Notes: a model not told the origin generated them from the letters alone. DNA of 64,000 nt from Bathynomus jamesi (GCA_023014485.1 JAJOZX010000919.1:726001-790000); one strand, 5' to 3'; positions 20,413 to 30,978 are shown, counted from the stretch's first letter. A program made the numbers and translations.

Positions 20413-20762
20413 GTATGAACATAACATCACTTGGCCGCGAGTATCACGTGAATGAGTTACCATACGCACCATCCGAAAGAGTGAAGAAAAGAGGCGTGCT
20501 ATTTTCATTTAATATATTTTTTATTTATCATATGTAAATATCATTATGTTTATGATGTTCTTATTTCATATACAATATAGGTAGGGAAATTCATTTATGT
20601 GTGAATAAAAAATCTACGTATCTAAGTATTAATGGGGGACTTTACGCGGCCGCGTTCACGTATCCCCATTTATCCCATAAGGTATTAAGTTTGTCCAACG
20701 CGGATTTACCTAACGCACCATTCTCGAGGAACTTAATCCCCGCGTTGGACGAGGGTTTACTG

Positions 20763-20790
20763 TATATGTAATATATCCTGTATATATACA

Positions 20791-20831
<41 letters not shown>
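20763..20831. repeat. (TA)n microsatellite
   Basis: A TA-rich array with a CAG interruption, between the Tigger and the Penelope-tail palindrome. Confidence 0.9.
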
Positions 20832-20835
<4 letters not shown>

Positions 20836-20871
20836 CACTAAAATCACAGAATAACACGATCTTATTAATAA

Positions 20872-21219
20872 GCAAACAACCACAGGGAAAAGGAAAAGGA
20901 AACACGAAGTCCGAGCGCTTTCGTGATATATTCACATCTTCAAGGAGAAACAGAAAATAGACGGAGATTACAAAGTAAATGAGTTAAATACACAAGCAAA
21001 AAAAAAATAAATAAATAAATAAAATATAAAAAAAAATTGAGTTGCCGATTGGGAATTTTTTTTATTATTTTTATTTATTTTTTATTTTTTGGCTTGTGTA
21101 TTTAACTCATTTACTTTGTAATCTCCGTCTATTTTTGTTTCTCCTTGAAGATGTGAATATATCACGAAAGCGCTCGGACTTCGTGTTTCCTTTTCCTTTT
21201 CCCTGTGGTTGTTTGCTAT
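20872..21219. mobile_element. Penelope-type tail, inverted pair
   Basis: The block from AGCAAACAACCACAGGGAAA through CGAGCGCTTTCGTGATATAT and ATTCACATCTTCAAGGAG to AAATACACAAGC (20872-20998) recurs inverted at 21090-21219, with an A/T-rich spacer between. Each arm holds a hammerhead-core-like motif (CTTGAAGAT, hairpin GTGA/TCAC, GAAAGC). The arrangement matches the tails of the Penelope-like elements at 36.8 and 38.5 kb. No coding part remains. Confidence 0.65.
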
Positions 21220-21239
21220 ATATATATATATATATAATA

Positions 21240-22150
21240 CACTCGTGTATATATGTACATCTATACATCGAAGGAAACTGTTTATTTGCAAAAAAAAAGA
21301 CTTTTTTTTTTTACAACAAAAATTAAAGCCCTTGGCAATTAAAGCTTCCTGGTTGGCTGTTCTCTTTAAATTCTTCGTTCACCAGAATGCACTGACACGG
21401 TTGGTAACGATACCAACTGGTAAAAATTAGTTCCCTTGAGAAAGAGAACTGGGACTAGCCAAATGTATTACTTGCAGCGTGCTCGTTACTAATCACCCTC
21501 TCCATTCCTTTGACTCGCTTGGAACAGTCCTTAGTGGGGCTTAAAGGCCAGCAATTTGAAAGGAATGATGTATTTAATGATACATTATTTAATACACATA
21601 CAAAAAAGGTAATTGAATCAGTCAATAAACAAGCAAGTAAATAAATAAATAAATAAATAAGGGGTAACTAAATAAATAAATAAGATTTTTTTCAGTTTAC
21701 CTTAAAATTTCTCTGAGCCCTTTCTACGTCCTCCACGGATAAGGGGGCTCTCAACCTCAGTCAAGTATGAAAGGCAAGAAAAAGGATACTCTTGTTCGAT
21801 CCTGCGAGGATGTCTACATTGAGCTGAATGTTGGGAGGATGTATTAACGATTTAGGATGTCGTAAGAATGAATTAATGAAGCTGAATTTGGGAAGATGCG
21901 TTGATGACAATAAATTGTATGATTTTAGATAACGATGTTAATTGCCGCAAAACTGAACTCAAAACGAAAGTCGACATGTTTGAAACGTGTTTGGGACGAG
22001 ATGATGACGTTTAATTAAAGTTGAAGTGGATGGATGGATGTAAAAAACAAAAAAGGACTGAATTCAGGCTACATAAATTATTTAAGGAAATTTTTAAGCC
22101 ACGCAGTTTGTTTGTTTTGTTTAATTTGTGTACGAATGTGTACGGTATAT
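21240..22150. other. no gene; short (AAAT)n at 21641-21683
   Basis: Mixed sequence without a plausible coding frame. A GAGAACTGGG..TAGCCAA string near 21445 also occurs near 10391, suggesting one more unrecognised repeat. Confidence 0.5.
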
Positions 22151-22154
22151 ACTC

Positions 22155-22265
22155 TTTCAAACGCAGACTGTCGAGGCATCTCGAAAACCTTGGACCTTGA
22201 TTTTAAAGGGGGGGAGGCGTTTTTACGGGAATTCGCCCTTGGCTCCTCCTTCCTGCAAATAAAAT
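22155..22265 (+). repeat. LINE-F 3' tail, copy 1
   Basis: It encodes FKRRLSRHLENLGP plus stop, followed by GGAGGCGTTTTTACGGGAAT and TCGCCCTTGGCTCCTCCTTC then CTGCAAATAAA. The same order is seen at 23725-23925. This is the extreme 3' end of a non-LTR element, severely 5'-truncated. Confidence 0.75.
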
Positions 22266-22305
22266 GACAATAAATAGACACCACGATGGTTGTCCTCAAG
22301 AACAA

Positions 22306-22485
22306 ATGGCAAAGCTCATCAATGGAATGCCAAGACGTGTGTCACCTTTACGTAACGCAAAGGGTAAAGCAACGCCATTCTAAATATATTGATTCAATAG
22401 ATCTGTTATTATTTATTCACTTTTATTAGAAAACCAAAAACTATACAAAAACCAAACGTGTCTATTTACTTTTGTCAACCCACTG
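22306..22485 (+). pseudogene. Tc1 transposase C-terminus and right TIR
   Basis: AKLINGMPRRV is followed by a Lys/Ala-rich end and TAA at 22381-22383, matching the last residues of Tc1 proteins (LIxSMPRRVxAVIxAKGG). About 100 bp on lies a terminal repeat, TTTACTTTTGTCAACCCACTG, ending at 22485 before TA. Confidence 0.7.
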
Positions 22486-22487
22486 TA

Positions 22488-22764
22488 CAGGGGTTGGAGA
22501 AAAAACTACGCGACTTTTAATACTGAGACACCAACCAAACAGGCTCCAACTATCATGCTCCATTCACAGTCAATGACATCTTTTCCAACCGCCATTTTTT
22601 TTTTTTTTTTTTTTTTTTTAGCAACAACACGAAATACCAATATCATTAAATTAGATGTTCTCAATATTATATACATTCGCATATCAACTTACAAAGGTAT
22701 GTAATGATATTAGAAAACACAGCATCGAAAATGCGAGTGTTTCCATTGTTCTGTCCAGCCCTTG
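22488..22764. mobile_element. Tc1-type MITE
   Basis: CAGGGGTTGGA at 22488 and the complement of CAAGGGCTGGACAGAAC ending at 22764 are imperfect termini flanked by TA. It sits back to back with the preceding Tc1 end, sharing one TA (22486-22487). The interior has a 26-bp T run and no gene. Confidence 0.65.
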
Positions 22765-23412
22765 TACGTTGATGGATAGATGTACAATTTGTACATAACA
22801 GATAAAATAATACAAATTGGAAGAATAACTTTTTGGTGTTATTCATGTATTTTTTTCAAGTTACAAACTAAAATACTTTTTATGCATCTGTTGAATTTCA
22901 AGCAATTTAATGTAATTTAAACTTATAAAACTGGAGTTATAAAGGCCCACGGGATTACGTTTCACTGCTCACACCACTACCGACAAGATAGCTGACGTGA
23001 CGTGCGCATTTCCACTGTTTCTTTGAGGGTGCAGTGAGATGAAGTATTATATATATATATATATATATGTAGTGGTGATGTATTCGTAATTTTTATTTCG
23101 TGTATACACTCAAAGTGGAAATAGAAAATCCTTCAAAGTAATATGATGTATTTGAAGTTATCTCAATGCAACGCTGTAAAAGAAGCAACGCACTTATTTA
23201 CACTTTTTTATTCTAAGGGCTGATTTTCGCTGACATGCCTCTCTTAAATAAGCCTACAGTAAAATCGGAAAAAGAGACCGTGTACGCTTTTTAGATATAT
23301 GCATTTATTAACATACCGCAATAAACGTACGTAAGCAGTAATGTAGGCATGTATGTATAATTGGTTTCCCTAGTGAGTATATATATATATATTATATATA
23401 TATATATATATA
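22765..23412. other. no gene; two (TA)n arrays
   Basis: TA arrays at 23047-23067 and 23378-23412. The rest gives no repeat or coding match. Confidence 0.55.
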
Positions 23413-23485
23413 TTTTGTCCATAAACTATCTTTACAAATTTAATTTCAACTGAATTTGTAAAGGTAATTTATGAACACCCTGTAC
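23413..23485. mobile_element. tiny mariner-type hairpin MITE
   Basis: TCCATAAACTATCTTTACAA pairs with the complement of TTTGTAAAGGTAATTTATGA, and the right side continues to ACACCCTGTA. About 70 bp with a 12-bp loop. Confidence 0.7.
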
Positions 23486-23724
23486 AATAAGACCTTACTC
23501 CGCGTGTCGTAATTGTGAGCACGCGGTATAATAATAACTAAATATAGAAACATGAGCGCGTGTACTCGTTTCAACTGAGCATTTAATACCTTCATGTAGG
23601 TATACCCTAAAAATTAATAATAGAATTAATTATACGGAGTATACCCGCGTATACACCAAAATTTTCGTCACATTCTCATTCCTTTTCTGTCCAACTCTCT
23701 AATGCGAGGGTTAATCGGTTTTTT

Positions 23725-23925
23725 TCTATTTTTCATCTACTCAACCGGTCAATTGTGGAACAATCTTCCTCAGTCCATCTTTCCCCCTGTCTATGACCTC
23801 CAATTTTTCAAACGCAAAGTGTTCAGTCATCTCGAAAACTCCGGACCTTGATTTTTGGCTATCTTCTTCTATGGGAGGAGGCGTTTTTGCGAGCATTCGC
23901 CCTTGGCCCCTCCTTCCTGCATAAA
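23725..23925 (+). pseudogene. LINE-F RT C-terminus and tail, copy 2
   Basis: TGQLWNNLPQSIFPPVYDLQ then FFKRKVFSHLENSGP and a stop: the WNxLP end of L2/jockey-like reverse transcriptases. The 3' UTR (GGAGGCGTTTTTGCGAGCAT, CCCCTCCTTCCTGCAT) ends in an A run, and matches copy 1. Confidence 0.8.
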
Positions 23926-24345
23926 AAAAATACCCTCGAATACACCAGCGCCTGCAAAGGTTACAAATACGCTTAATTGGGCTTACAAAACATTGGAATA
24001 GTCTCTTAAATAGGCATAAGCCTGAACACGTGTTCTATGTTCTTATGTTGTTCTTTTGAAGTTCTTATGAAGTTATTATAAAACTACAAACTTTACGGAG
24101 GGGGGGGGGTGAAGTGGTCACCCTATCTTACAATATATATAATATATATATATATATATATGTGTGTGTAAACTTTGTAAAATAAAATACCTTTTAAGTA
24201 ATTAATAAAAAATTGGACCCCCCAAAAAAAATTTATCGGAATCAAATAAAGAAAAAAAATTAAGAGATTTCATCAAAGATTTTGGAAAGAAAAATAAAAA
24301 AATAAAAGATACCCGAGTATTTCCAATAATTAATGATTTTTATTT
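23926..24345. other. no gene recognised
   Basis: Contains a G run near 24100, a TA array at 24133-24163 and A-rich sequence. Confidence 0.55.
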
Positions 24346-24370
24346 ATTGAGAGAGAGAGAGAGAGAGAGA
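24346..24370. repeat. (GA)n at the LINE-A 3' end
   Basis: The GA run directly touches the LINE-A 3' terminus; on the LINE's own strand it is a (TC)n tail. Confidence 0.9.
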
Positions 24371-27130
24371 GTTACAAGGAGTTACAAAAAAAAGAAGTAC
24401 CTCAAAAGGCCTTGCGGCCCATACCGAGGAGGTACCAATGGCAACGGGTGCCACGGAAAATTTTCTACACACTCAAATAGTGTGCAAAATTTGGTCTAAC
24501 CTTTTCTTGAACTGATCCACAGAGGAACTGTTCACAACTTCCGAAGGTAACCTGTTCCATGTGTCATAGATCTTATACGTAAAGTAATTCCCACACACAC
24601 TAGTCCTAAACCGTTTTAAATCCAACTTCCAACCATTGTTGCGAGTTGGGTTATCATTTAAACTAAACATACTTCTAAAATCGACATCGTTGAACCCGCG
24701 TAAGAGCTTGAAAACTTCGATCAGTTGACCGCGCAGCCTCCGAGTTTCAAGCGAAAACAAGTTCAGGGCGCGTAACCGTCGATTGTAGCCCATATGCCTA
24801 ACGGAAGGGATTAACTTTGTGGCCCTCGCCTGCACTCGCTCCAGCCTCTCAATATCTTTCCTGAGGGTGGGCGACCAGAACTGCACAGCATACTCCAGGT
24901 GCGGCCGAACAAGGGAATTGTACAGTGAGAGCACAATCTCCTTGTTCCGAAACTGAAATTGCCTCCTGATATAACCCAATAGTTTCTGGGCTTTCTTTTC
25001 CACCTCTACACACTGTTTCGTAAACTTAAGGTCGCTGCGAATTAGCACACCCAAGTCCTTTTCTAAATCAGTCACCTCGATATTACTACCCAACATCGAG
25101 TAGTCCGACTTGGGATTGGCGTAGCCAATGTGCATCACTTTGCATTTACCCAAGTTAAACGGCATTTGCCATTTTTCGGACCACTCTCCTATCCTACCTA
25201 GGTCCGCACGCAGTTCCTCGATCGCTTCGGGCGTCCCAACATTGGCCCCAAGCTTGGTGTCATCAGCGATTTTGGCGATCCGACTGACGATGCCACCGTC
25301 GATATCATTTATGTAAATGATAAACAACAGTGGCCCCAAAACGGAACCCTGAGCAACCCCACTAGAGACCGAGGCCCAACCCGAACTAGCCCCTTTAATT
25401 ACCACCCTCTGCCGCCTATTCCTCAGCCAGTTTTCAATCCACCTACCTATTTCCCCACCGATACCCAGCGCGCGCTCTTTCGCCATTAGCCGGCGGTGAG
25501 GTACCTTATCAAAGGCTTTCTGAAAGTCGAGATAAAGTATATCAATCGCCCTACTCTTATCGTACTCACTCAACATGACGTGGAAAAACTCGAGCAAGTT
25601 GGTGAGACACGACCTATGCCGTCTAAACCCATGTTGGGAGTCCCCAAGCAGCTTGCAGAAATCCAAATGGTCAACGATCCTATCAGCTATTATCCCTTCT
25701 AATAATTTACCTACAACTGAAGTGAGACTAATGGGACGATAGTTCCCTGGACTTTCGTGATCGCCTTTCTTAAAGATAGGGGTCACGTTGGCTTCCCTCC
25801 AGTCACCAGGCACCTGGCCCATCTCCAACGATTTGTTGAAGACTGTAGCCAGGTGGGGAGCCACCTGGTCGCGCACTTCTCGCAACACTCTGGGGAGAAA
25901 CTGGTCTGGCCCAGGAGCCTTAAACGCGCTCAGTTTGTCTATTCTATCGGCAACGACTGTCGCGGTACATCTAACACTATCCAGGCCAGCACCTTCGTGC
26001 CTCACGCCTGGCTCGGGGATGACGCGGGTATCCTCCCTGGTGAACACTCCCGCAAAGTACTCATTAAGCACATTAGCGATGTCCGCGTCGGAGGTCCGCA
26101 GAACGCCGCTTCCGTCCTTTAACGGTCCTATCATGCTTCTAATGGGCTTTCTACTATTAACATAACTGAAGAATTCCTTAGGGTTCCCCTTGCAGAGGCT
26201 TGCCACCCGTAGTTCTTCGTTACGTTTCGCTAGCCTAACCTTCGCCTTCACTTCCCTACACAGGCGGACATACGCTTCAGTGTTCTCGTGGGAACGATTG
26301 GCCTTTGCCCTCCTATACGCTACTTTCCTATTTCGGATAGCCGAAGCGATGTCACGATTGAACCACTTAGGCTGCGTTGGAGCAGGGGTGACCGGTTTTG
26401 AGGGTATGGCAGCAGACTGCAGCACCATAAACTCGTCCCGGAATGCACTCCACACTCCCTCAACATCGCCGCCAACCTCTAACCCCATCTCTCCTACGCT
26501 ATCCCTGAGGCTAACAAAGTTCGCCCGCCGGAGATCGAGCTTACTGCCTCTCGAGTTACTACGTTTCACCCGAGGGACGCACACACGAAACCTAATAAGA
26601 CCGTGATCACTCCCGCCCAATGATTCGTCAACGGTGAGGCCAGTGACGAGGTTGTCTTCGGTCGTGAATACTAAGTCTAGAACGCTTTCGCCTCGTGTAG
26701 GCTCGTTGACCCACTGAGTGAGGAAGTTCTCATCAGCAAAGTCAACTAGCCTCCTCCCTTCAGCATCGGCAGTTCTGTTTTCCCACTTTATGCCGCGACA
26801 GTTGAAGTCTCCTAAAACTACACACACCCTATCCCCTAGCAGGCTACTGAGTTCGGTGTACAGGGCTGTATCCTCCTCGAGGAGAAGATGCGGAGGTCTG
26901 TACACCAAGATTAACCTATAGTTCGTCCCTCCCACGTTCAGATCGACGCCAAGCAGCTCCCGTTCCGACCGGAACTGGCAGTCAACCGGACTCAACGTGT
27001 CTCTGACGTATATTAGTATCCCACCCCCCTCCCCACGGGTGCGGTCTTTGCGAAACATTCTATACCCGGGAATTTCGAACTCCCCAACGTAGTCCCTACG
27101 ATCAGTATGAATCCAGGACTCGGTGATAGC

Positions 27131-27135
<5 letters not shown>
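24371..27135 (-). mobile_element. LINE-A (CR1-like non-LTR retrotransposon), 5'-truncated
   Basis: On the minus strand it runs from inside the endonuclease domain (27135, directly at a (TC)n array) through the RT and a short 3' UTR. The UTR has the landmark GGTATGGGCCGCAAGGCCTT and ends ..GTAACTC joined to (TC)n. Further copies: 44755-44976 (-), 47486-48330 (+), 53949-54712 (+). All four 3' ends join (TC)n. Confidence 0.93.
24473..27135 (-). CDS. LINE-A ORF2: endonuclease-reverse transcriptase, N-terminally truncated
   Basis: The longest uninterrupted frame in the window. It is open from the truncation point; the first Met gives 861 residues and the frame is open about 25 codons upstream (VAITESWIHTDRRDYVGEFE). 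The N-terminus is an APE-type endonuclease: GDFN at about 83-86, VLDLVF at 126-131, SDH at 150-152. A charged linker precedes the RT: PGPD about 382, GNYRPISLTSVVGK 438-451, LDFQKAFDKV with catalytic Asp511, GSVLGPLLF 571-579, ADD 598-600. The conserved CR1 C-terminal region follows (RPHLEYAVQFWSP, RLERVQARATKLIP). ORF1 and the endonuclease start are missing, so it is dead on arrival, yet no stop has accumulated, which implies recent insertion. The product would do target-primed reverse transcription at a nicked target. Confidence 0.95.

Positions 27136-27210
<75 letters not shown>
27136..27210. repeat. (GA)n at the LINE-A 5' truncation
   Basis: Two GA runs separated by one irregularity, directly at the truncated 5' end of LINE-A. 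Confidence 0.97.
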
Positions 27211-27213
<3 letters not shown>

Positions 27214-27340
27214 CTAAAAAATTGTAAAAAAAAATTAGTTGTCCGTTTTATCAATTTCTTTTGAGGTAAAAACTTTTTTCAATTAAGTTCAGATTTTTTT
27301 TTTACTTTTAAAAGAAAATGTAGGAATACTGATAACTGAA

Positions 27341-27378
<38 letters not shown>
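27211..27378. repeat. (CA)n-(TA)n compound microsatellite with AT-rich flank
   Basis: CA run at about 27339-27358 followed by TA to 27378. Confidence 0.9.
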
Positions 27379-27379
<1 letters not shown>

Positions 27380-27482
27380 AATAAATATTAGGAAACGAGG
27401 TACACATACCGTTTTTGCGCCATCTGTGAGAGAAAGTAATAAAGTTTCACGTGATAGCTGTCAGATGTCAGATTATTGTACA

Positions 27483-27858
27483 GGGTGTACACAAATTACG
27501 AAATTAGTACGAAATTCCCTTAACATGCATTTCCCAAATCGGTGGATTGGCCATAACCTCAAACACATTCAACATGGGCACCATTTGTCACACGTAAGAA
27601 GTCCAAACGGTATTCTATCTCCATCCATGTACGCTGCAACATTTCATCGTCAACTCTTGCAGCAGCAGCAGGAATTCTGGTAAATCGTCGATATTGGCCA
27701 CTGAAGTCTTTTACATAACCCCATAGAAAAAGGTCACAGGGTATTATGTCTGGTGATCTGGTCGGCCAAGAGATGGGCCTCCCACGGCCAATCCACCGAT
27801 TTGGGAAATGCATGTTCGGGAAATTTCGTACCAATTTCATAATTTGTGTACACCCTGT
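27483..27858 (-). mobile_element. DD41D mariner-like element, family e, C-terminal remnant
   Basis: Termini CAGGGTGTACACAAATTA and the inverted match ending at 27858 are flanked by TA. The inverted match continues inward through ACGAAATT and CATGCATTTCCCAAATCGG, so the 3' transposase codons of one end are partly duplicated at the other. The interior is the transposase C-terminus. Confidence 0.82.
27562..27858 (-). pseudogene. DD41D transposase, C-terminal part
   Basis: The minus-strand frame reads NMHFPNRWIGRGRPISWP, then RSPDIIPCDLFLWGYVKDF (third Asp in PCD). It ends MLQRTWMEIEYRLDFLRVTN then GAHVECV and a stop near 27559. The closing block matches the families at 5352 and 29772. Upstream catalytic residues are missing. 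Confidence 0.82.
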
Positions 27859-28020
27859 ACAATAATCTGACATCTGACAACTACCACGTGAAACTTTATT
27901 ACTTTCTCTCACAGATGGGGCAAAAACGTTCTCTAATATTTTTATTTGAGAGAGACGTTGTAAAGATAATTTGTGTATACCCTGTATACATATATGTACT
28001 TGCATGGTGAGAGCCCAATA

Positions 28021-28110
28021 CGTATGGTGAAGAGACAGTAAGAATATAATGTAATCCCAGACGTTTCGATATCCACAGGTTTCATCAGAAGTACTGTAGC
28101 TAAAAATTAA
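28021..28110 (-). repeat. Penelope-type tail remnant with hammerhead-core-like motif
   Basis: On the minus strand CTGATGA, a short helix and GAAACGTCTGG follow in order (28062-28088). It resembles the motifs at 31092 and 39428. No coding sequence nearby. Confidence 0.45.
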
Positions 28111-28123
28111 AATATCGTAATAT

Positions 28124-28436
28124 GGGGTGACTGGCTCAACTGGTTTTATGCATTCTGTGCAAAAGGAAACAGTTTCATGGAAAAAAGCACACTCATCCTT
28201 TTTAATCTATGAAATTTTGCCTATCTTTTTGTCTAAACACTTTTTTCTCTATGTTCTTTAACTTAGGAGTTAGGGTGTGACATATCTCTTAGACATATCT
28301 TTCAGACAACAAGATAGGCAAAATTCTATAGATTAAAAATAATAAAAGTGCTTTTTTCCATGAAACTGTTTCTTTTTGCATAAAATAGTCTTTTTTTAAA
28401 AATGCCAATGTTACCCCTTGATTCAAAATCACCCCA
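28124..28436. mobile_element. foldback element P2
   Basis: Arms 28158-28234 and 28304-28380 are inverted (TGCAAAAGGAAACAGTTTCA, GCCTATCTTTTTGTCT). Outer GGGGTGA/TCACCCC pairs lie at 28124 and 28429. A clear target duplication was not found. Non-coding. Confidence 0.7.
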
Positions 28437-29421
28437 GATTAGATTAAAGAATTAGAATAAACAATTAGAATAAAGATTCTACAAACTAAAGTACGATCAT
28501 AATATAAACATAATGATTAAAATTGTTATATAACAACTGAGAAGACCACAAAGCCGAAAACGACAATAGCAAAAATAATCACCTTCGCGGTGAACTTTTA
28601 AAATTAATAAATGGGGTTAATTTTATTGAAGAATCACCAACATTCAAATCAGATTAACACTAAAAATTTACAAAGCGTTTCAATAATTGAAAATTCAAAA
28701 TTCGAAAATCCAGCTGATGAATTAGTTGGTTAGGTGTCTTGACTGCGATCGTGTATATGAGATTTAGGGGATTTCTAAAAGGAAATTATGTACGAGTGAA
28801 TGATTCAACACGCTCACCAGTGCGGGGATTTCAAGGTATCTTATGGTTCTACCAATATATATATCCCTTTATAGTGGTTACATTTATACTGATACACAAT
28901 TGAAGACCCAAAGTAATCGGGAATAGTATCTTTGAATCTGAAATAATTATTAATAGTTCATTGCGTGCTCAAAACAAAGATTTTAATTAAGTTATTTCTC
29001 GTGGAAAGGCTCATACCACCGATGTAGGGATTCGGGAATCGCAAAATATATTACGTCCCTGTTGACTGTTTTAAAACTTGGTTGATTAGTGTTCAGCAGT
29101 TTTACTTAGCGTCATACCAGTTGCTGAATCTAACAGTCTTTTTTGGGGTAAATCTGTTGTCAGTCAATCATGTCTCATCTCTTTCGCTGCGGCGTTCTGA
29201 TATATTTGAACGAACATTTATTGTCCATTGGTCGTTGAATTTGGATTTAACGCAAATCAAAATGGCCGTTAAGAAACGTTTTTCCGTTATTGCGCCACTC
29301 GAGAACTCCCTATAAAAAAGTGTACTTTTTATAGATGTAATATTGTTTCAGAACATATCTAATGTCATATTTGTACGCATAAACCTATAATTAACTTAGG
29401 AAAGTAAAAAAAATATATATA
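28437..29421. other. no gene recognised
   Basis: AT-rich, with short open frames lacking any motif I know. It may be host intergenic DNA or old repeats. Confidence 0.55.
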
Positions 29422-29423
29422 TA

Positions 29424-30069
29424 CAGGGTGTCCGAGAATTATCTGTACAAGTTTTGGCTGTTATTAAAAGTCAACCATGAAGTGTAGAAATTCCAGTGTT
29501 GTCCCATTTTACAGAGAATCTCATTAAGTTTTTTTTTTACCAAGTTTTGACAAGTTTTTTAGAAATTCCAGTGTTGTCCCATTTTACAGAGAATCTCATT
29601 AAGTTTTTTTTATACCAAGTTTTGACAAGTTTTTTAGAAATTCCAGTGTGTCCGAACATTATCTGTACAATTTCATCTTTTAATAAAATTCTTGATAACA
29701 CACGTAAAATTCTTAAACAAGATTATTTAGAATCTGTATTTTCAAAAGTTTCTTTTATTAAAGTAACGTTGTTACAAACATTCGATATGTGCACCATTAG
29801 TGATTCGCAAAACATCCAATCGATACTCCAAATGTTGCCATGTACGCTGCAGCATATCCACATCAATTCGCTCAATAGCAGCTGTGATTCTTGCTTTTAA
29901 ATCATCAATGTCTGTCACCCGCGTACATTTCTAAAAAAACTTGTCAAAACGTGGTATCAGAAAAAACTTAATGAGATTCTCTGTAAAATGGGACAACACT
30001 GGAATTTCTACACTTCATGGTTGACTTTTAATAACAGCCAAAAATTGTACAGATAATTCTCGGACACCC

Positions 30070-30071
<2 letters not shown>
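29424..30071 (-). mobile_element. DD41D mariner-like element, family f, internally deleted
   Basis: Termini CAGGGTGTCCGAGAATTATC (29424) and the inverted match ending at 30071 pair over about 90 bp, with TA on both sides. A segment of about 75-93 bp beginning TAGAAATTCCAGTGTTGTCC is tandemly duplicated in the left arm (29485-29650). Confidence 0.87.
29772..29935 (-). pseudogene. DD41D transposase, last ~50 codons
   Basis: On the minus strand it reads VTDIDDLKARITAAIERIDV, then DMLQRTWQHLEYRLDVLRIT and NGAHIECL before a stop. This C-terminal block is shared by families b and e. All catalytic residues are absent. Confidence 0.8.

Positions 30072-30119
<48 letters not shown>
30072..30119. repeat. 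(TA)n microsatellite
   Basis: A TA array starting at the element's flanking TA. Confidence 0.95.
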
Positions 30120-30121
<2 letters not shown>

Positions 30122-30539
30122 GTACCAACGTTAATTTTTTTTTGGTAATTCACATTGCTGGGAGCGACCCCCCTCCCATGAAATTTAATTACGAAGCGAA
30201 AGGGTGAAGGAAATTACCCGAAGAAACCACCCAGATCTCATATACGTGATTGCAGTCATACACCCTCCCGCCCAATTCATCATTCAAATTTTTAATTTTG
30301 GCCTGTGACAGCTTTGAGTCACATCACTTGAAAATTATTGAATCTCTGTTTATTTTCTAAGTATTAATTAACCCTGATTTAAATATTTAACGATAACTTC
30401 TCAATAAAAGGAGTCGTCCTTTCAATTTTAAGGTCACCGCAAAGGTCATTATTTTTTTTTATTGTTTTATTTTTCGGATTTGTGGTCTTTTCGATTTTCA
30501 TTTAACGATTTTATTCTTTATGTTTATATTGTGTATTTT

Positions 30540-30544
<5 letters not shown>
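30120..30544. other. no gene recognised
   Basis: No open frame or match within the window. Confidence 0.55.

Positions 30545-30588
<44 letters not shown>
30545..30588. repeat. (TA)n microsatellite
   Basis: A TA array immediately before the SINE pair. A similar one (31011-31036) lies beyond it. Confidence 0.95.
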
Positions 30589-30589
<1 letters not shown>

Positions 30590-30591
<2 letters not shown>

Positions 30592-30730
30592 TAGAAACGA
30601 CATAGTATTAAGGAACGTTTCTGCACACGAGGAAGAGAAATCACGAATAAATGAAACATGAGGCGAACCGCCCGGGAATCGAACCCAGGGCCTTCCAATT
30701 GCCGGTTGGATGCGCTACCATTACACTACG
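30590..30730 (-). mobile_element. tRNA-derived SINE S2, inverted copy
   Basis: On the minus strand, CGTAGTGTAATGGTAGCGC (A box), an anticodon-arm-like CCAACCGGCAATTGG and a B box in CTGGGTTCGATTC form a cloverleaf-like head, except that the acceptor arm does not pair. The tail runs to ACTATGTCGTTTCTATTC and then (TA)n. Confidence 0.75.
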
Positions 30731-30825
30731 TCATTGCAGTTAAATGCACATATTCACGATTTGCGAGGGTGCCCTCTCAGGGCATTGGTTTCTGCCCTAT
30801 GTAGGAGGATTTCGATTTGTGAATG

Positions 30826-30978
30826 ATCGAGGTCCGTAGTGTAATGGTAGCGCATCCAACCGGCAATTGGAGGCCCTGGGTTCGATTCCAGGGCGGTTCG
30901 CCTCATTTTTCATTTATTCGTGATTTCTCTTCCTCGTGTGCAGAAACGTTCCTTAATACTATGTCGTTTCTATTCATT
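30826..30978 (+). mobile_element. tRNA-derived SINE S2, direct copy
   Basis: Nearly identical to the previous entry in the opposite direction, head to head, with about 95 bp between heads. The loop would read GGC (Ala-type), but position 33 is C rather than U and the acceptor stem is unpaired, so it is not a functional tRNA gene. Confidence 0.75.

Larger units (their letters stand above)
19495..20500 (+). pseudogene. pogo/Tigger transposase N-terminus, split by hAT
   Basis: ATG at 19495 begins VPKRKASASDSEEKKSRK, then VMTLAEKLKILDKSCGGMN, the Psq-type helix-turn-helix start of jerky/Tigger proteins. The frame is broken at 19608 by the hAT. After the second target copy (20413-20420) it resumes in frame with ITSLGREYHVNE, followed one base out of frame by a TIRTIRKSEEK-type continuation. 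The CENP-B and DDE domains are deleted. Confidence 0.88.
19163..20762 (+). mobile_element. Tigger/pogo element, internally deleted, interrupted by a hAT
   Basis: Perfect 22-bp inverted termini start CAGTAAACCCTCGTCCAACG at 19163 and end at 20762, flanked by TA on each side. Without the nested hAT it would be about 790 bp. It retains the start of a pogo-type transposase and then jumps to non-coding 3' sequence. CAGT termini, TA flanks and a CENP-B/Psq-type N-terminus identify the pogo (Tigger) group. Confidence 0.95.
27379..27988. mobile_element. palindromic mariner derivative with another element at its centre
   Basis: Arms 27379-27482 and 27859-27988 are inverted copies (AGAGAAAGTAATAAAGTTTC, GTCAGATGTCAGATTATTG). 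The right arm ends at a terminal repeat, AATTTGTGTATACCCTG, before TA. With the inner element removed, the arms meet in the palindrome ATTATTGTACAATAAT with no spacer. Confidence 0.75.

Noticed and set aside
25128..26921. Several plus-strand open frames of 60-140 codons
   Set aside because: They lie antisense inside the intact LINE-A ORF2, whose motifs and codon pattern are clear on the minus strand.
30826..30900. Possible functional tRNA-Ala gene
   Set aside because: A and B boxes are good and an anticodon-like stem forms, but the acceptor arm does not pair, position 33 is not U, and a second inverted copy with a shared tail shows it is a SINE head.
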